Positions 1 to 7,658 of a DNA stretch of 64,000 nucleotides are shown one piece after another. The notes under the pieces are model-generated. The model was not told the DNA's origin. It saw only the letters and a program-made list of their open reading frames with translations, and ran no database searches. Where the stretch lies: NCBI GenBank assembly GCA_934365155.1, contig CAKRMZ010000004.1, positions 1 to 64,000 on the forward strand, given 5' to 3'. The first letter of the stretch is position 1, and every line of letters begins with the position of its first letter. Source of the DNA: an uncultured Eubacteriales bacterium. GTDB taxonomy: Bacteria; Bacillota; Clostridia; Oscillospirales; CAG-272. A program made the translations under genes and the position numbers.

Positions 1-74
1 GTGGAAACAATAGGGCTCGAACCTATGACCCTCTGCTTGTAAGGCAGATGCTCTCCCAGCTGAGCTATGCTTCC
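1..74 (-). tRNA. tRNA-Val (anticodon UAC), 3' end cut by window edge
   Basis: Read on the minus strand this folds as a standard cloverleaf. The acceptor strand GGAAGCA pairs with TGTTTCC, the D-loop has AGCTCAGCTGGGAGAG, the anticodon loop is CTTACAA with anticodon TAC, and the T-loop has GGTTCGAGCC. The discriminator A is at 2 and the first C of CCA at 1, so only the last bases are missing. The UAC anticodon reads GUN valine codons. Its own promoter lies just upstream at 127-155. Confidence 0.95.
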
Positions 75-126
75 GAAAAACCAATCAACGCATCAAACAA
101 ACATTCACTGCGCTGTGACGAAAGTT

Positions 127-155
127 ATTATATCATACTGTTTTTTTCTTGTCAA
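127..155 (-). promoter_or_regulatory. sigma-A type promoter of tRNA-Val
   Basis: On the minus strand a TTGACA -35 box (155-150) and a TATAAT -10 box (132-127) are separated by 17 bases. This is a consensus housekeeping promoter pointing into the tRNA-Val gene about 50 bases downstream. Confidence 0.85.
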
Positions 156-177
156 CACCTTTTTAGAGTTTTTTAAT

Positions 178-216
178 ATAAAAATCACCCGCAGATATTT
201 CGATCTGCGAGTGATT
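178..216 (-). terminator. rho-independent terminator after alaS
   Basis: On the minus strand the inverted repeat AATCACTCGCAGAT / ATCTGCGGGTGATT (arms 203-216 and 183-196) is followed by a run of T. It sits directly after the alaS stop codon and separates alaS from tRNA-Val. Confidence 0.8.
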
Positions 217-232
217 CGCCAATTCTAAAATA

Positions 233-2857
233 TTACAATGCAGATAAAACGCTTCTTACCTTATCAAAAGCCTCCGACATACGCGTAACATCGCGCACTC
301 CCGCGACAGCACTGTCGGCGCGTCCGCCGCCTCCGCCGCCCACAATCTCGGTAGCGGCTTTAACAATCATTCCGGCATTGGCACCGTTTTTCACAGCCTC
401 AGCGCCGCAAACGCACACCAAGTTGGATTTGCCGCCGTTTTGACATGAAAGCACTGCAACGGTTGCCGCGTCTTTTTCTTTTAGGTGATCCAAAAACGTA
501 CGGACGGCATCCACGGTAATTTCATGTGTTACTTTGCAAACAAAATGAAATTTACCGACTGTTTCCGCATCCTTTTCCAATCCGTTAAGACTCATCAGGG
601 CCATTTTTTCGCCGAGGTGGTCGATTTCGGCACGGGCGTTTTTCAGTTCCGCCGCAAGTCCGGCTGCCCGTTTTGCAATGTCCTCGGGATTGTTAGACTT
701 GAGTTCTGCCGCACAATCGGCAATGAGCCGTTCGTGACTGCGAATTAAGTTTAAGACTCCCGTTCCGGTCACGGCTTCAATCCGACGCACGCCGGCAGCC
801 ACCGAGCTCTCGGATATAATTTTAAACAACCCGGCTTCGGCGGTGCTATGCAAATGCGTACCGCCGCACAGTTCCCTTGAAAAATCGCCGATTCGCACCA
901 TACGGACCCGATCGCCGTATTTTTCACCGAACAAAGCCATGGCTCCCATTTCCTGTGCGGTATGCACATCGGTCACCAAAGTTTCAACTGACTCATTGCT
1001 CAAAATTTCGGCATTCACTAAATCTTCTACCTGCTTTAACTCATCCGGACTTACTGCCGCAAAATGAGAAAAATCAAAGCGGGCACGTTCGCTGTCTACA
1101 TAAGAGCCGGACTGTGCAACATGATCTCCCAGCACACGGCGCAAGGCAGCCTGAAGCAAATGCACCGCGGTATGATTTCTGGAGACGGCTTTTCGATATG
1201 CCGCATCGACTTCGCAGTGCACCGCATCACCGACGCCGATCTCTCCCTCCGTGATTTCTCCGATATGAACAAAGACCTTTCCGACCTTTCGGGTATCCTT
1301 TACCTCAAATCTCCCGCGCGGAGAGACAATCAAGCCTCGGTCTCCGACCTGTCCGCCGCTTTCCGCATAAAATGCAGTGCAGTCGCAGACCACCGTGCAA
1401 GGGCCGGATTCTGCGGAAGCGCAAGAGGAACCGTCCACCAATACGGCCAAAACAGACGCGTCGTTTTGCAATGTATCATATCCGACAAATTCCGTGTCCG
1501 GAATTCCCGTCATCGCATCATCGGAGTTTTCGCTCCATCCGCCGTGATTTCCTCTGGCCTCTCTTGCCCGACGGCGTTGCATGTCCATGAGTTCCGCAAA
1601 TTTTTCCTCGTCTACACGCAATTTTTTCTCCTCGGCAATTTCCCGAGTTAAATCTAACGGAAATCCAAAGGTATCATACAGCTTAAAGGCATCCTCACCG
1701 GACAGGACCTCAAGGCCTGCGTTCTGTGCCTTCTCAATCATTCCGGAAAGAATCGAAAGGCCGGAATCGATGGTTGCCTCAAAGCGCTCTTCTTCTAAAG
1801 CAATCACCTTTTGAATATATTCCCGTTTCTCCTTGAGCTCCGGATAAGCCCCGCCGCTGAGCTCAATCACATCCTCGGCAAGCTCGCATAGGAAAGCCCG
1901 ATTCACACCGAGAAGTTTGCCGTGGCGCAATGCACGGCGAAGAATACGGCGCAAAACATATCCCCGGCCTTCATTGGACGGCAGCACTCCGTCCGAAATC
2001 ATCATCACCGAACTCCGAATATGGTCTGTGATGATTCGGATGGATACATCCGACGCTTCCTCCGCTCCGTAAACCTTTTGGCTAATTGCACAAACATGAT
2101 CTAAGATTTTGCGTACGGTATCCACTTCAAATAAATTATCAACGCCCTGCATCACACAAGCCAAACGTTCAAGTCCCATGCCGGTATCAATATTTTTATT
2201 TTTCAGTTCCTCGTAATTCCCTTTTCCGTCGCCGCAGAACTGAGAGAAAACATTATTCCAAATCTCCATATAACGATCGCATTCACAACCGGGCTTGCAG
2301 TCCGGAGAGCCGCAGCCGTACTGCTCACCGCGGTCATAATAGATCTCGGAGCAAGGACCGCAGGGGCCGGGGCCGTGCTCCCAGAAATTATCTTCTTTTC
2401 CGAGCGCAATCACCCGTTCGGCGGGCACGCCGATCTTTTCGGTCCAAATACGGAAAGCCTCTTTATCCCCTTCATAAATCGACGGCCATAAGCGATCGGC
2501 CGGAATCTCCAGGACCTTCGTCAAAAATTCCCATGCCATAGGCAATGCTTCTTCTTTGAAGTAATCGCCGAATGAAAAATTCCCTAACATTTCAAAGTAG
2601 GTTCCGTGCCGCGCTGTTTTTCCGACACGGTCAATATCCGGCGTGCGGATACACTTTTGGCAGGTGGTAATCCGTTTACAAGGCGGAGTTTCCTCTCCCG
2701 TAAAATATTTCTTCAAAGGTGCCATTCCGGAATTAATGAGCAAAAGACTTTTGTCACCGGACGGAACCAAAGAAAAGCTTTTCAACCGCAGATGACCCTT
2801 CGATTCGAAATAGCTTAAAAATGATTCCCGCAAATCATTTAAAGACATCCATTTCAT
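233..2857 (-). CDS. alaS: alanyl-tRNA synthetase
   Basis: This cytoplasmic class II synthetase charges tRNA-Ala and edits mischarged Ser/Gly-tRNA. The 874 residues match the usual bacterial length. In order they show the N-terminal catalytic core (FEMLGNFSFGDYFK, near residue 90), the editing domain with the HxxxH zinc motif HTAVH, its partner ELCGGTH, and the glycine-rich C-Ala tail GGGGGGRADSA. An in-frame ATG lies 18 bases further upstream, but the ribosome site AAGGGA falls just after that ATG and 10 bases before the second one (MKWMSLND), so the start at 2857 was chosen. It is a single gene with its own promoter and terminator. I looked for a T-box leader and saw none. Confidence 0.97.
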   Translation of the reverse strand: MKWMSLNDLRESFLSYFESKGHLRLKSFSLVPSGDKSLLLINSGMAPLKKYFTGEETPPCKRITTCQKCIRTPDIDRVGKTARHGTYFEMLGNFSFGDYFKEEALPMAWEFLTKVLEIPADRLWPSIYEGDKEAFRIWTEKIGVPAERVIALGKEDNFWEHGPGPCGPCSEIYYDRGEQYGCGSPDCKPGCECDRYMEIWNNVFSQFCGDGKGNYEELKNKNIDTGMGLERLACVMQGVDNLFEVDTVRKILDHVCAISQKVYGAEEASDVSIRIITDHIRSSVMMISDGVLPSNEGRGYVLRRILRRALRHGKLLGVNRAFLCELAEDVIELSGGAYPELKEKREYIQKVIALEEERFEATIDSGLSILSGMIEKAQNAGLEVLSGEDAFKLYDTFGFPLDLTREIAEEKKLRVDEEKFAELMDMQRRRAREARGNHGGWSENSDDAMTGIPDTEFVGYDTLQNDASVLAVLVDGSSCASAESGPCTVVCDCTAFYAESGGQVGDRGLIVSPRGRFEVKDTRKVGKVFVHIGEITEGEIGVGDAVHCEVDAAYRKAVSRNHTAVHLLQAALRRVLGDHVAQSGSYVDSERARFDFSHFAAVSPDELKQVEDLVNAEILSNESVETLVTDVHTAQEMGAMALFGEKYGDRVRMVRIGDFSRELCGGTHLHSTAEAGLFKIISESSVAAGVRRIEAVTGTGVLNLIRSHERLIADCAAELKSNNPEDIAKRAAGLAAELKNARAEIDHLGEKMALMSLNGLEKDAETVGKFHFVCKVTHEITVDAVRTFLDHLKEKDAATVAVLSCQNGGKSNLVCVCGAEAVKNGANAGMIVKAATEIVGGGGGGRADSAVAGVRDVTRMSEAFDKVRSVLSAL

Positions 2858-2936
2858 ATTATAAATTCCCTTCATTTATCAAAATTGCAAAAAGCAACAT
2901 AAGAATACACATATACATCTATAATACTATTTATTA

Positions 2937-2966
2937 ATTATAGCAAACAGCAGGAATGCAAGTCAA
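2937..2966 (-). promoter_or_regulatory. sigma-A type promoter of alaS
   Basis: On the minus strand TTGACT (2966-2961) and TATAAT (2942-2937) are separated by 18 bases, about 80 bases before the chosen alaS start. Confidence 0.75.
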
Positions 2967-3138
2967 CGAATATTTCAATTTTTATTCTATGATTTTACAA
3001 TCGGTCCCATTTTTTCCCGAAACAGATGAAAAACATACCGCAAAACCTCCTTTATCCCCCTCCGCTCGTTGCATAAAGTATCCTGTTGCAACACCGCATA
3101 TGAGCATTTTCTTTTCCGCTCAAAAAATGCGCTTTGGC

Positions 3139-3167
3139 TTGACACAAATACCGTGATGTGATATGAT
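3139..3167 (+). promoter_or_regulatory. sigma-A type promoter of tRNA-Leu
   Basis: TTGACA (3139-3144) and TATGAT (3162-3167) with a 17-base spacer, ending about 40 bases before the tRNA. This is near-consensus, as expected for a stable RNA gene. Confidence 0.85.
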
Positions 3168-3208
3168 TAAGGTTGATACAGTAAGTAATTTGACGGCCTA
3201 TCGGCTAT

Positions 3209-3291
3209 GCAGGTGTGGCGGAATGGTAGACGCGCTGGTCTTAGAAACCAGTATCTCCGATGTGCAAGTTCAAGTCTTGTCACCTGCACCA
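3209..3291 (+). tRNA. tRNA-Leu (anticodon UAG)
   Basis: A class II tRNA with acceptor GCAGGTG/CACCTGC, discriminator A, an encoded CCA end and a long variable arm (TATCTCCGATGTG region). The anticodon stem CTGGT/ACCAG encloses the loop CTTAGAA, giving anticodon TAG for CUN leucine codons. It has its own promoter upstream and a hairpin terminator directly after. Confidence 0.96.
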
Positions 3292-3298
3292 TAAAAGT

Positions 3299-3330
3299 CC
3301 CGGTTTTTCTCGCCGGAACCGATTTTTTTA
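3299..3330 (+). terminator. terminator after tRNA-Leu
   Basis: CGGTT (3301-3305) pairs with AACCG (3317-3321) and is followed by seven T residues (3323-3329), eight bases after the tRNA CCA end. The stem is short but the T run is good. Confidence 0.65.
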
Positions 3331-3382
3331 CAGACCTCAAAAGTTGTATAAAAAATAATTTCAAAATATAATAAGGATAAGT

Positions 3383-4567
3383 GTGAAAAACATGAGCAAC
3401 ATCGTCTTTAATGAAAACCTCACCAGCTTAAAGCCCTCCGCTTCCATGACTTTCATGAAAAAAGCAGCTGATATGAAAGCAGCCGGCGTCAATGTCATGA
3501 ACCTCTCAGGTGGCGAACCGGACTTTGACACTCCTGCAAAAATCACCTGCGCCGGAATTAAAGCTCTGACAGAGGGTGATACCCATTACCGTGTCGGACA
3601 GGGCCTCCCCGCATTGCGCAGCCGCATTGCAAAGAAACTCCAAGAGGAAAACGGCATTTCCCTGCAGGACAATGAAATCCTGGTAACGCCGGGCGGAAAA
3701 ACCGCAATTTATTTGTCGGTACGCGCTTTGGTAAACAAGGGTGATGAAGTTATCATTCTCAACCCCGCTTGGGTTTCCTATGAACCGATTGTTATCGCAT
3801 CGGGCGGTACTCCGGTAAATGTGGAGCTCAAATACGACAACAACTATGACATCACGATGGAAGCATTGGAAAATGCCACCACGGATAAAACCAAAATGCT
3901 TATCCTCAATTACCCCAACAACCCGACGGGCCGCATCCTCTCGAGAAAAGAGGCTGATGTCGTTGCTGCTTGGGCAAAGAAGCATGAGAATGTAGTTATT
4001 CTTTCCGACGAAGTATATGAAGCCATCATTTTTGACGGCAACAAGAATATCAGCATGGGCAGTTATTCGGAAATTGCCGACCGTGTTATCACCGTCAACA
4101 GCTTTTCCAAGAGTGTTGCCATGACCGGCTGGCGTATCGGCTATCTTGCCGCTCCCCGTTATATCATCGAAAAAGCTTACAAGCTTTATCAGCACTCTCT
4201 GACCTGCATGAGCGGATTTATTCAGCAGGCAGCTACTGTAGCACTCGACTGCCAGGCAGAGGTTGAAGAGATGAGAAAGAGCTACGAAATGCGTCGTGAC
4301 ATCTTTATCGGTGCATTAAATAAAATTCCGGGCGTTTCCTGCAGAATTCCGGAAGGCGCTTTCTATGCTTGGGTTAAAATTGATAAAAACAATATGACCT
4401 CATTCGAGATCTGCGACTATCTGATTGAAGAAGCAAAAGTAGTCGGCGTACCCGGCGATTCTTACGGTTTCGGCGGAGAAAAGTGCATTCGTTTCTCCTT
4501 TGCAACCGATCTGAACGATCTGAAAGAGACTGTTAAGAGAATTGAAGTGGCTTTGGCAAAACTGTAA
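3383..4567 (+). CDS. PLP-dependent aminotransferase, class I/II (aspartate aminotransferase-like)
   Basis: A fold-type I aminotransferase of 394 residues, the normal family length. Visible landmarks are the N-terminal SGGEPDFDTP, the NYPNNPTGR motif near residue 175, SDEVYE near 210, and NSFSKSVAMTGWRIGY near 240, which carries the PLP-binding lysine. The C-terminal arginine that binds a carboxylate is in CIRFSFA. The start is taken as GTG at 3383, five bases after AAGGA; ATG at 3392 is a possible alternative. The next gene (RraA-like) starts 30 bases later on the same strand, so the two probably form one unit, perhaps transamination followed by aldol or decarboxylase chemistry. Substrate specificity cannot be read from sequence. 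Confidence 0.9.
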   Translation: MKNMSNIVFNENLTSLKPSASMTFMKKAADMKAAGVNVMNLSGGEPDFDTPAKITCAGIKALTEGDTHYRVGQGLPALRSRIAKKLQEENGISLQDNEILVTPGGKTAIYLSVRALVNKGDEVIILNPAWVSYEPIVIASGGTPVNVELKYDNNYDITMEALENATTDKTKMLILNYPNNPTGRILSRKEADVVAAWAKKHENVVILSDEVYEAIIFDGNKNISMGSYSEIADRVITVNSFSKSVAMTGWRIGYLAAPRYIIEKAYKLYQHSLTCMSGFIQQAATVALDCQAEVEEMRKSYEMRRDIFIGALNKIPGVSCRIPEGAFYAWVKIDKNNMTSFEICDYLIEEAKVVGVPGDSYGFGGEKCIRFSFATDLNDLKETVKRIEVALAKL

Positions 4568-4597
4568 AATTCAAATAAAAAGAGGTATAGAGTAACA

Positions 4598-5284
4598 ATG
4601 AGTAACGTAGGTTGCAGAATTATTAAAGACTTCGACCGTCCGGATCGGGAATTGGTAGAAGCATTTCGCGGTCTTCCGGTTGCCAACATCGACGACGGAA
4701 TGAACCGTACCGGCGCAATTGACGGCGCAATCCGCCCGATGAATAAAACTCCCCTTCTCGGCACGGCATTTACCGTTCGTGTTCCGGAGGGTGACAATCT
4801 GATGTTCCACAAGGCAATGGATCTCGCAAAACCCGGCGATGTTATCGTTATCGATGCCGGCGGAAACACCAAACGCGCCATCTTCGGTGAGATTATGACC
4901 ACCTATTGCCAGTCCAGAGGAATTGCCGGACTGATTGTTGACGGAGCAATTCGTGATGCAGATGCACTCGAAAATATGAATTTCCCGGTTTATGCCAGAG
5001 CAAAAACCCCGAACGGTCCGTACAAAAACGGCCCCGGTGAGATTAATGTTCCGGTCAATATCGGCGGAAGAATCGTTTGCCCGGGTGACATTATCCTCGG
5101 TGACTATGACGGCGTAATTGTTATAAAACCCGAAAATGCAAAAGAGCTTGCGGAAAAAGCAAAAGCCGTTGAAGTAAAAGAAGCAAAAATTATGGAAACT
5201 ATGCAAAAAGACGGTTCCTACAGCCGTCCTTGGGTGGATGAACTGATTGCTTCTCTCGGTTTTGATATCATCGAAAAGCTTTAA
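4598..5284 (+). CDS. RraA-like / 4-hydroxy-4-methyl-2-oxoglutarate aldolase family protein
   Basis: A 228-residue protein of the RraA-like fold, which covers class II 4-hydroxy-4-methyl-2-oxoglutarate aldolases, oxaloacetate decarboxylases and the RNase E inhibitor RraA. The signature is the glycine-rich segment around residue 85 (AKPGDVIVIDAGG) followed by GIAGLIVDGAIRDAD near 108-122, whose Arg-Asp pair binds the carboxylate and metal in the enzyme members. CPGDIILGDYDGVIVI near residue 165 is also typical. Clostridia generally lack RNase E of the Escherichia coli type, so an enzymatic role is more likely than RNase regulation. It follows the aminotransferase by 30 bases and ends at a strong terminator. 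Confidence 0.85.
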   Translation: MSNVGCRIIKDFDRPDRELVEAFRGLPVANIDDGMNRTGAIDGAIRPMNKTPLLGTAFTVRVPEGDNLMFHKAMDLAKPGDVIVIDAGGNTKRAIFGEIMTTYCQSRGIAGLIVDGAIRDADALENMNFPVYARAKTPNGPYKNGPGEINVPVNIGGRIVCPGDIILGDYDGVIVIKPENAKELAEKAKAVEVKEAKIMETMQKDGSYSRPWVDELIASLGFDIIEKL

Positions 5285-5325
5285 GTTCATAAAATCCCTT
5301 TTTTGGATTTTCAAATTACTGATAT

Positions 5326-5362
5326 GAACGCTGTGCATTAAGCACAGCGTTCTTTATTATTT
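5326..5362 (+). terminator. terminator after RraA-like gene
   Basis: A perfect 11-base-pair stem, GAACGCTGTGC (5326-5336) with GCACAGCGTTC (5342-5352), closes a five-base loop and is followed by TTTATTATTTT. It isolates the aminotransferase/RraA unit from the MarR unit. Confidence 0.9.
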
Positions 5363-5393
5363 TAAACGTCATAAGAAAAATTCTTTCGGTCCC

Positions 5394-5423
5394 TTGACGG
5401 TAACATTGAATGTGTAGTATAAT
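5394..5423 (+). promoter_or_regulatory. promoter of the marR-ABC operon
   Basis: TTGACG (5394-5399) and a perfect TATAAT (5418-5423) with an 18-base spacer. The base after the -10 box begins a 42-bp palindrome, so the transcription start lies inside the presumed operator. Confidence 0.85.
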
Positions 5424-5465
5424 AGGCTCATAAATTAGTTGCACATGCAACTAATTTATGAGCCT
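5424..5465. promoter_or_regulatory. 42-bp perfect palindrome, probable MarR operator
   Basis: Arms 5424-5443 and 5446-5465 are exact 20-base reverse complements around the two-base centre CA. The core TTAGTTGCACATGCAACTAA resembles operators of several MarR proteins. It begins at the base following TATAAT and lies upstream of marR itself, the arrangement expected for autorepression. Transcribed, it would also form a long 5'-UTR hairpin ending 15 bases before the ribosome site. Binding is inferred from position and symmetry. Confidence 0.75.
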
Positions 5466-5496
5466 TTGAATTTTGTCTGAAAAGGAGCCCTATACC

Positions 5497-5934
5497 GTGC
5501 CGACTCTATCCGATCAAATTACAGCCATTCATCGCTTTGCCAGATCCTTCCGCGCTAAAATGCTCAGCGGGACCGAACTTTTGCCCCCACACATTCAGTA
5601 TATTATTTTCATTTGCCGCGAGCCGGGTATTACCCAGGAAATGTTAGTGCGGCGGCTCAACATCGGAAAAAGCAATGTGACCCGACATCTGGCAACTTTG
5701 GAGGAAATCGGTTATCTCTATCGCCGTCCGTCGGAAGCAGACAAACGAATGCAGCTGGTCTACCCCACCGATAAGGCATTCTCGGTTCTTCCTTTGTGTC
5801 TTCAAATAGAACAGGACTGGAATCAAGCCTTAATCTCGATTTTTAATGAAAAAGAACAAAAATTACTTGACAATTTCATGTGCCGTTTAAACCAACAAGC
5901 CTTTGAAATTGTTCACGCAAATGAGGAAAATTAG
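5497..5934 (+). CDS. MarR-family transcriptional regulator
   Basis: A winged-helix regulator of 145 residues, a typical MarR size. The recognition region is LVRRLNIGKSNVTRHLATLE (near residues 48-67), followed by the wing YRRPSEADKRMQLVYPTDKA. An upstream in-frame TTG exists at 5473, but the ribosome site AAAGGAG (5481-5487) lies downstream of it and nine bases before GTG at 5497, so that GTG is the start. The next gene begins two bases after the stop, so regulator and exporter form one operon behind the palindromic operator. This is the layout of a self-controlled efflux system induced by a small ligand; the ligand is unknown. Confidence 0.9.
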   Translation: MPTLSDQITAIHRFARSFRAKMLSGTELLPPHIQYIIFICREPGITQEMLVRRLNIGKSNVTRHLATLEEIGYLYRRPSEADKRMQLVYPTDKAFSVLPLCLQIEQDWNQALISIFNEKEQKLLDNFMCRLNQQAFEIVHANEEN

Positions 5935-5936
5935 AA

Positions 5937-7658
5937 ATGCGGTTTATTTTAAAATATCTGAAGCCCTATCGGCTATCGATTATCCTTAGTCTGTGCGTCC
6001 GTTTTATCAGCGCCATCATGGATCTGGTTTTGCCCATGATTTTAGCCTTTTTGATCGACAGCATTGTGCCAAAAGGAAATCTTTATGAAATCCTTCTTTG
6101 GGGCCTTTTGATGATTTTTTGCAGCATTTCTGCATTTGTATCCGCCATCTATTCCAATCGGACGGCAGTTAAGGTATCCCGCGATGCAACCGAAAAAATG
6201 CGTTTTGATCTATTTGCACGCTGCATGAACCTGTCTCAGCAGCAAATCGATGCCATCGGGATTCCCTCTTTGGAAAGCCGCCTCAGCTCGGACACCTATC
6301 AAATTCACAATATGATTAACCAAATTCAGCGTATCGGCGTACGCGCCCCCATCTTATTTATCGGCGGAATTTTTATTACTTTGCTGATGGACTCTACACT
6401 GACCTTGATATTTATTGCCGCTGTTCCGTTTATTGCACTCTCCTCTTTTTTAATTTCCCGGCGCAGCATCCCTTTGCATTTCAGCGCCCGGCGCGCGGAA
6501 GATGAAATGGTAAGAGTCGTGCGGGAGAATGCGCAGGGAGTACGCATTATTAAAGCGCTTTCCAAGCAAGATTATGAAAAGCGCCGTTTTGACAAAGCCA
6601 ATCAGCAATTAACCGATCGGGAATCTGCAGCCGGAATTACCATGGCGGCAAACAGTCCGATCATCAATCTGATTTTGAATCTGGGACTTTGCTGCATTAT
6701 TTTGTTAGGTGCCCGGCAGGTGCAAATCGGGCAAACACAAACCGGCAAAATCATTGCCTTTTTAAATTATTTCACCATCATTTCCAACGCGACCCTCATG
6801 ATTACCAAAGTATTTCTTACCTATACAAAAGGAATTGCCTCCTCCCACCGCATTGCGGAAATTGTGCAAATGCCGAAGGATTCCTGCAAACGCTGCCTTG
6901 AATACAAGACAGAAAACGAAAATCATTATCTGAGCTTTCATCATGTATCGTTTTCTTATGAAGGCAGCGCAAATACCCTCTCGGATATATCTTTTTCTAT
7001 GGAAAAAGGAGAAACCTTAGGCATTATCGGTGCCACCGGGAGCGGAAAAACAACGCTTATCAGTCTGTTGATGCGATTCTGGGACATTGACCAAGGACAA
7101 ATTCTGATAAACGGCACCGACATCCGCGCGATTCCTGCAGAACAATTGTTAAGAAAATTCGGCATTGTCATGCAAAACGATTTTATTTTTGCCGGCACAA
7201 TCGAAGAAAATATTAACTTCTTTCGGAATTTATCCATGGAGCAAATTGTCCGCGCGGCAGAGATCGCGCAAGCAGCCCCCTTTATTGAAAACCTGAGCGA
7301 TCGGTATGAGCATCTGCTCACCTCCAAAGGAACAAATATTTCAGGCGGACAACGGCAACGGATTTTAATCGCACGCGCCATTGCGGCAATGCCTGAAATT
7401 CTCATTCTCGACGATTCCTCCAGTGCGCTGGACTATAAAACCGACGCCGCACTTCGTACCGCATTGCAAAACGCCATGGGAAGTGAAATAACACAGATTA
7501 TTATTGCCCAGCGAATCAGCTCCGTTATGAATGCCGATCGAATTATTGTCTTAGACCGGGGGCGCATTGCCGCGATCGGAACGCACAGCGAGCTTCTAAG
7601 CTGCTCTGAAATTTACAGGGAAATCAGCAATTCCCAGTTGGGAGGGAGCGTCAATTGA
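5937..7658 (+). CDS. ABC exporter half-transporter, degenerate-site subunit
   Basis: A 573-residue type IV ABC exporter subunit with a six-helix membrane domain (residues 1-310) and an ATPase domain (330-573). Walker A is GATGSGKTT (near 365) and the signature NISGGQRQR (near 467) is intact. Walker B reads ILILDDSSSALD, with Asp where the catalytic Glu should be, and the switch histidine is Gln (AQRISS). Together with the next gene, which has the Glu and His but a changed signature, this matches heterodimeric exporters of the BmrCD/TM287-288 type with one consensus and one degenerate ATP site. The substrate is probably a drug, peptide or lipid-like compound. It overlaps the next gene by four bases. 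Confidence 0.9.
   Translation: MRFILKYLKPYRLSIILSLCVRFISAIMDLVLPMILAFLIDSIVPKGNLYEILLWGLLMIFCSISAFVSAIYSNRTAVKVSRDATEKMRFDLFARCMNLSQQQIDAIGIPSLESRLSSDTYQIHNMINQIQRIGVRAPILFIGGIFITLLMDSTLTLIFIAAVPFIALSSFLISRRSIPLHFSARRAEDEMVRVVRENAQGVRIIKALSKQDYEKRRFDKANQQLTDRESAAGITMAANSPIINLILNLGLCCIILLGARQVQIGQTQTGKIIAFLNYFTIISNATLMITKVFLTYTKGIASSHRIAEIVQMPKDSCKRCLEYKTENENHYLSFHHVSFSYEGSANTLSDISFSMEKGETLGIIGATGSGKTTLISLLMRFWDIDQGQILINGTDIRAIPAEQLLRKFGIVMQNDFIFAGTIEENINFFRNLSMEQIVRAAEIAQAAPFIENLSDRYEHLLTSKGTNISGGQRQRILIARAIAAMPEILILDDSSSALDYKTDAALRTALQNAMGSEITQIIIAQRISSVMNADRIIVLDRGRIAAIGTHSELLSCSEIYREISNSQLGGSVN

Larger units (their letters stand above)
2858..3208. other. intergenic region with two opposed promoters
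   Basis: This 351-base AT-rich stretch holds the alaS promoter (minus strand, 2937-2966) and the tRNA-Leu promoter (plus strand, 3139-3167). Between them I see no gene with a ribosome site, no T-box AGGGTGG element and no strong hairpin. Confidence 0.7.

Noticed and set aside
1064..1651. Long plus-strand open frame antisense to alaS
   Set aside because: It lies wholly inside the well-supported alaS coding strand, has low-complexity Arg/Ser content and no ribosome site.
2858..3208. T-box riboswitch upstream of alaS
   Set aside because: I looked for the AGGGTGG element and a specifier-loop stem and saw neither; a normal promoter lies close to the gene.
3506..4195. 229-codon minus-strand open frame inside the aminotransferase gene
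   Set aside because: The opposite strand carries an intact PLP enzyme with all motifs; the antisense frame has none.
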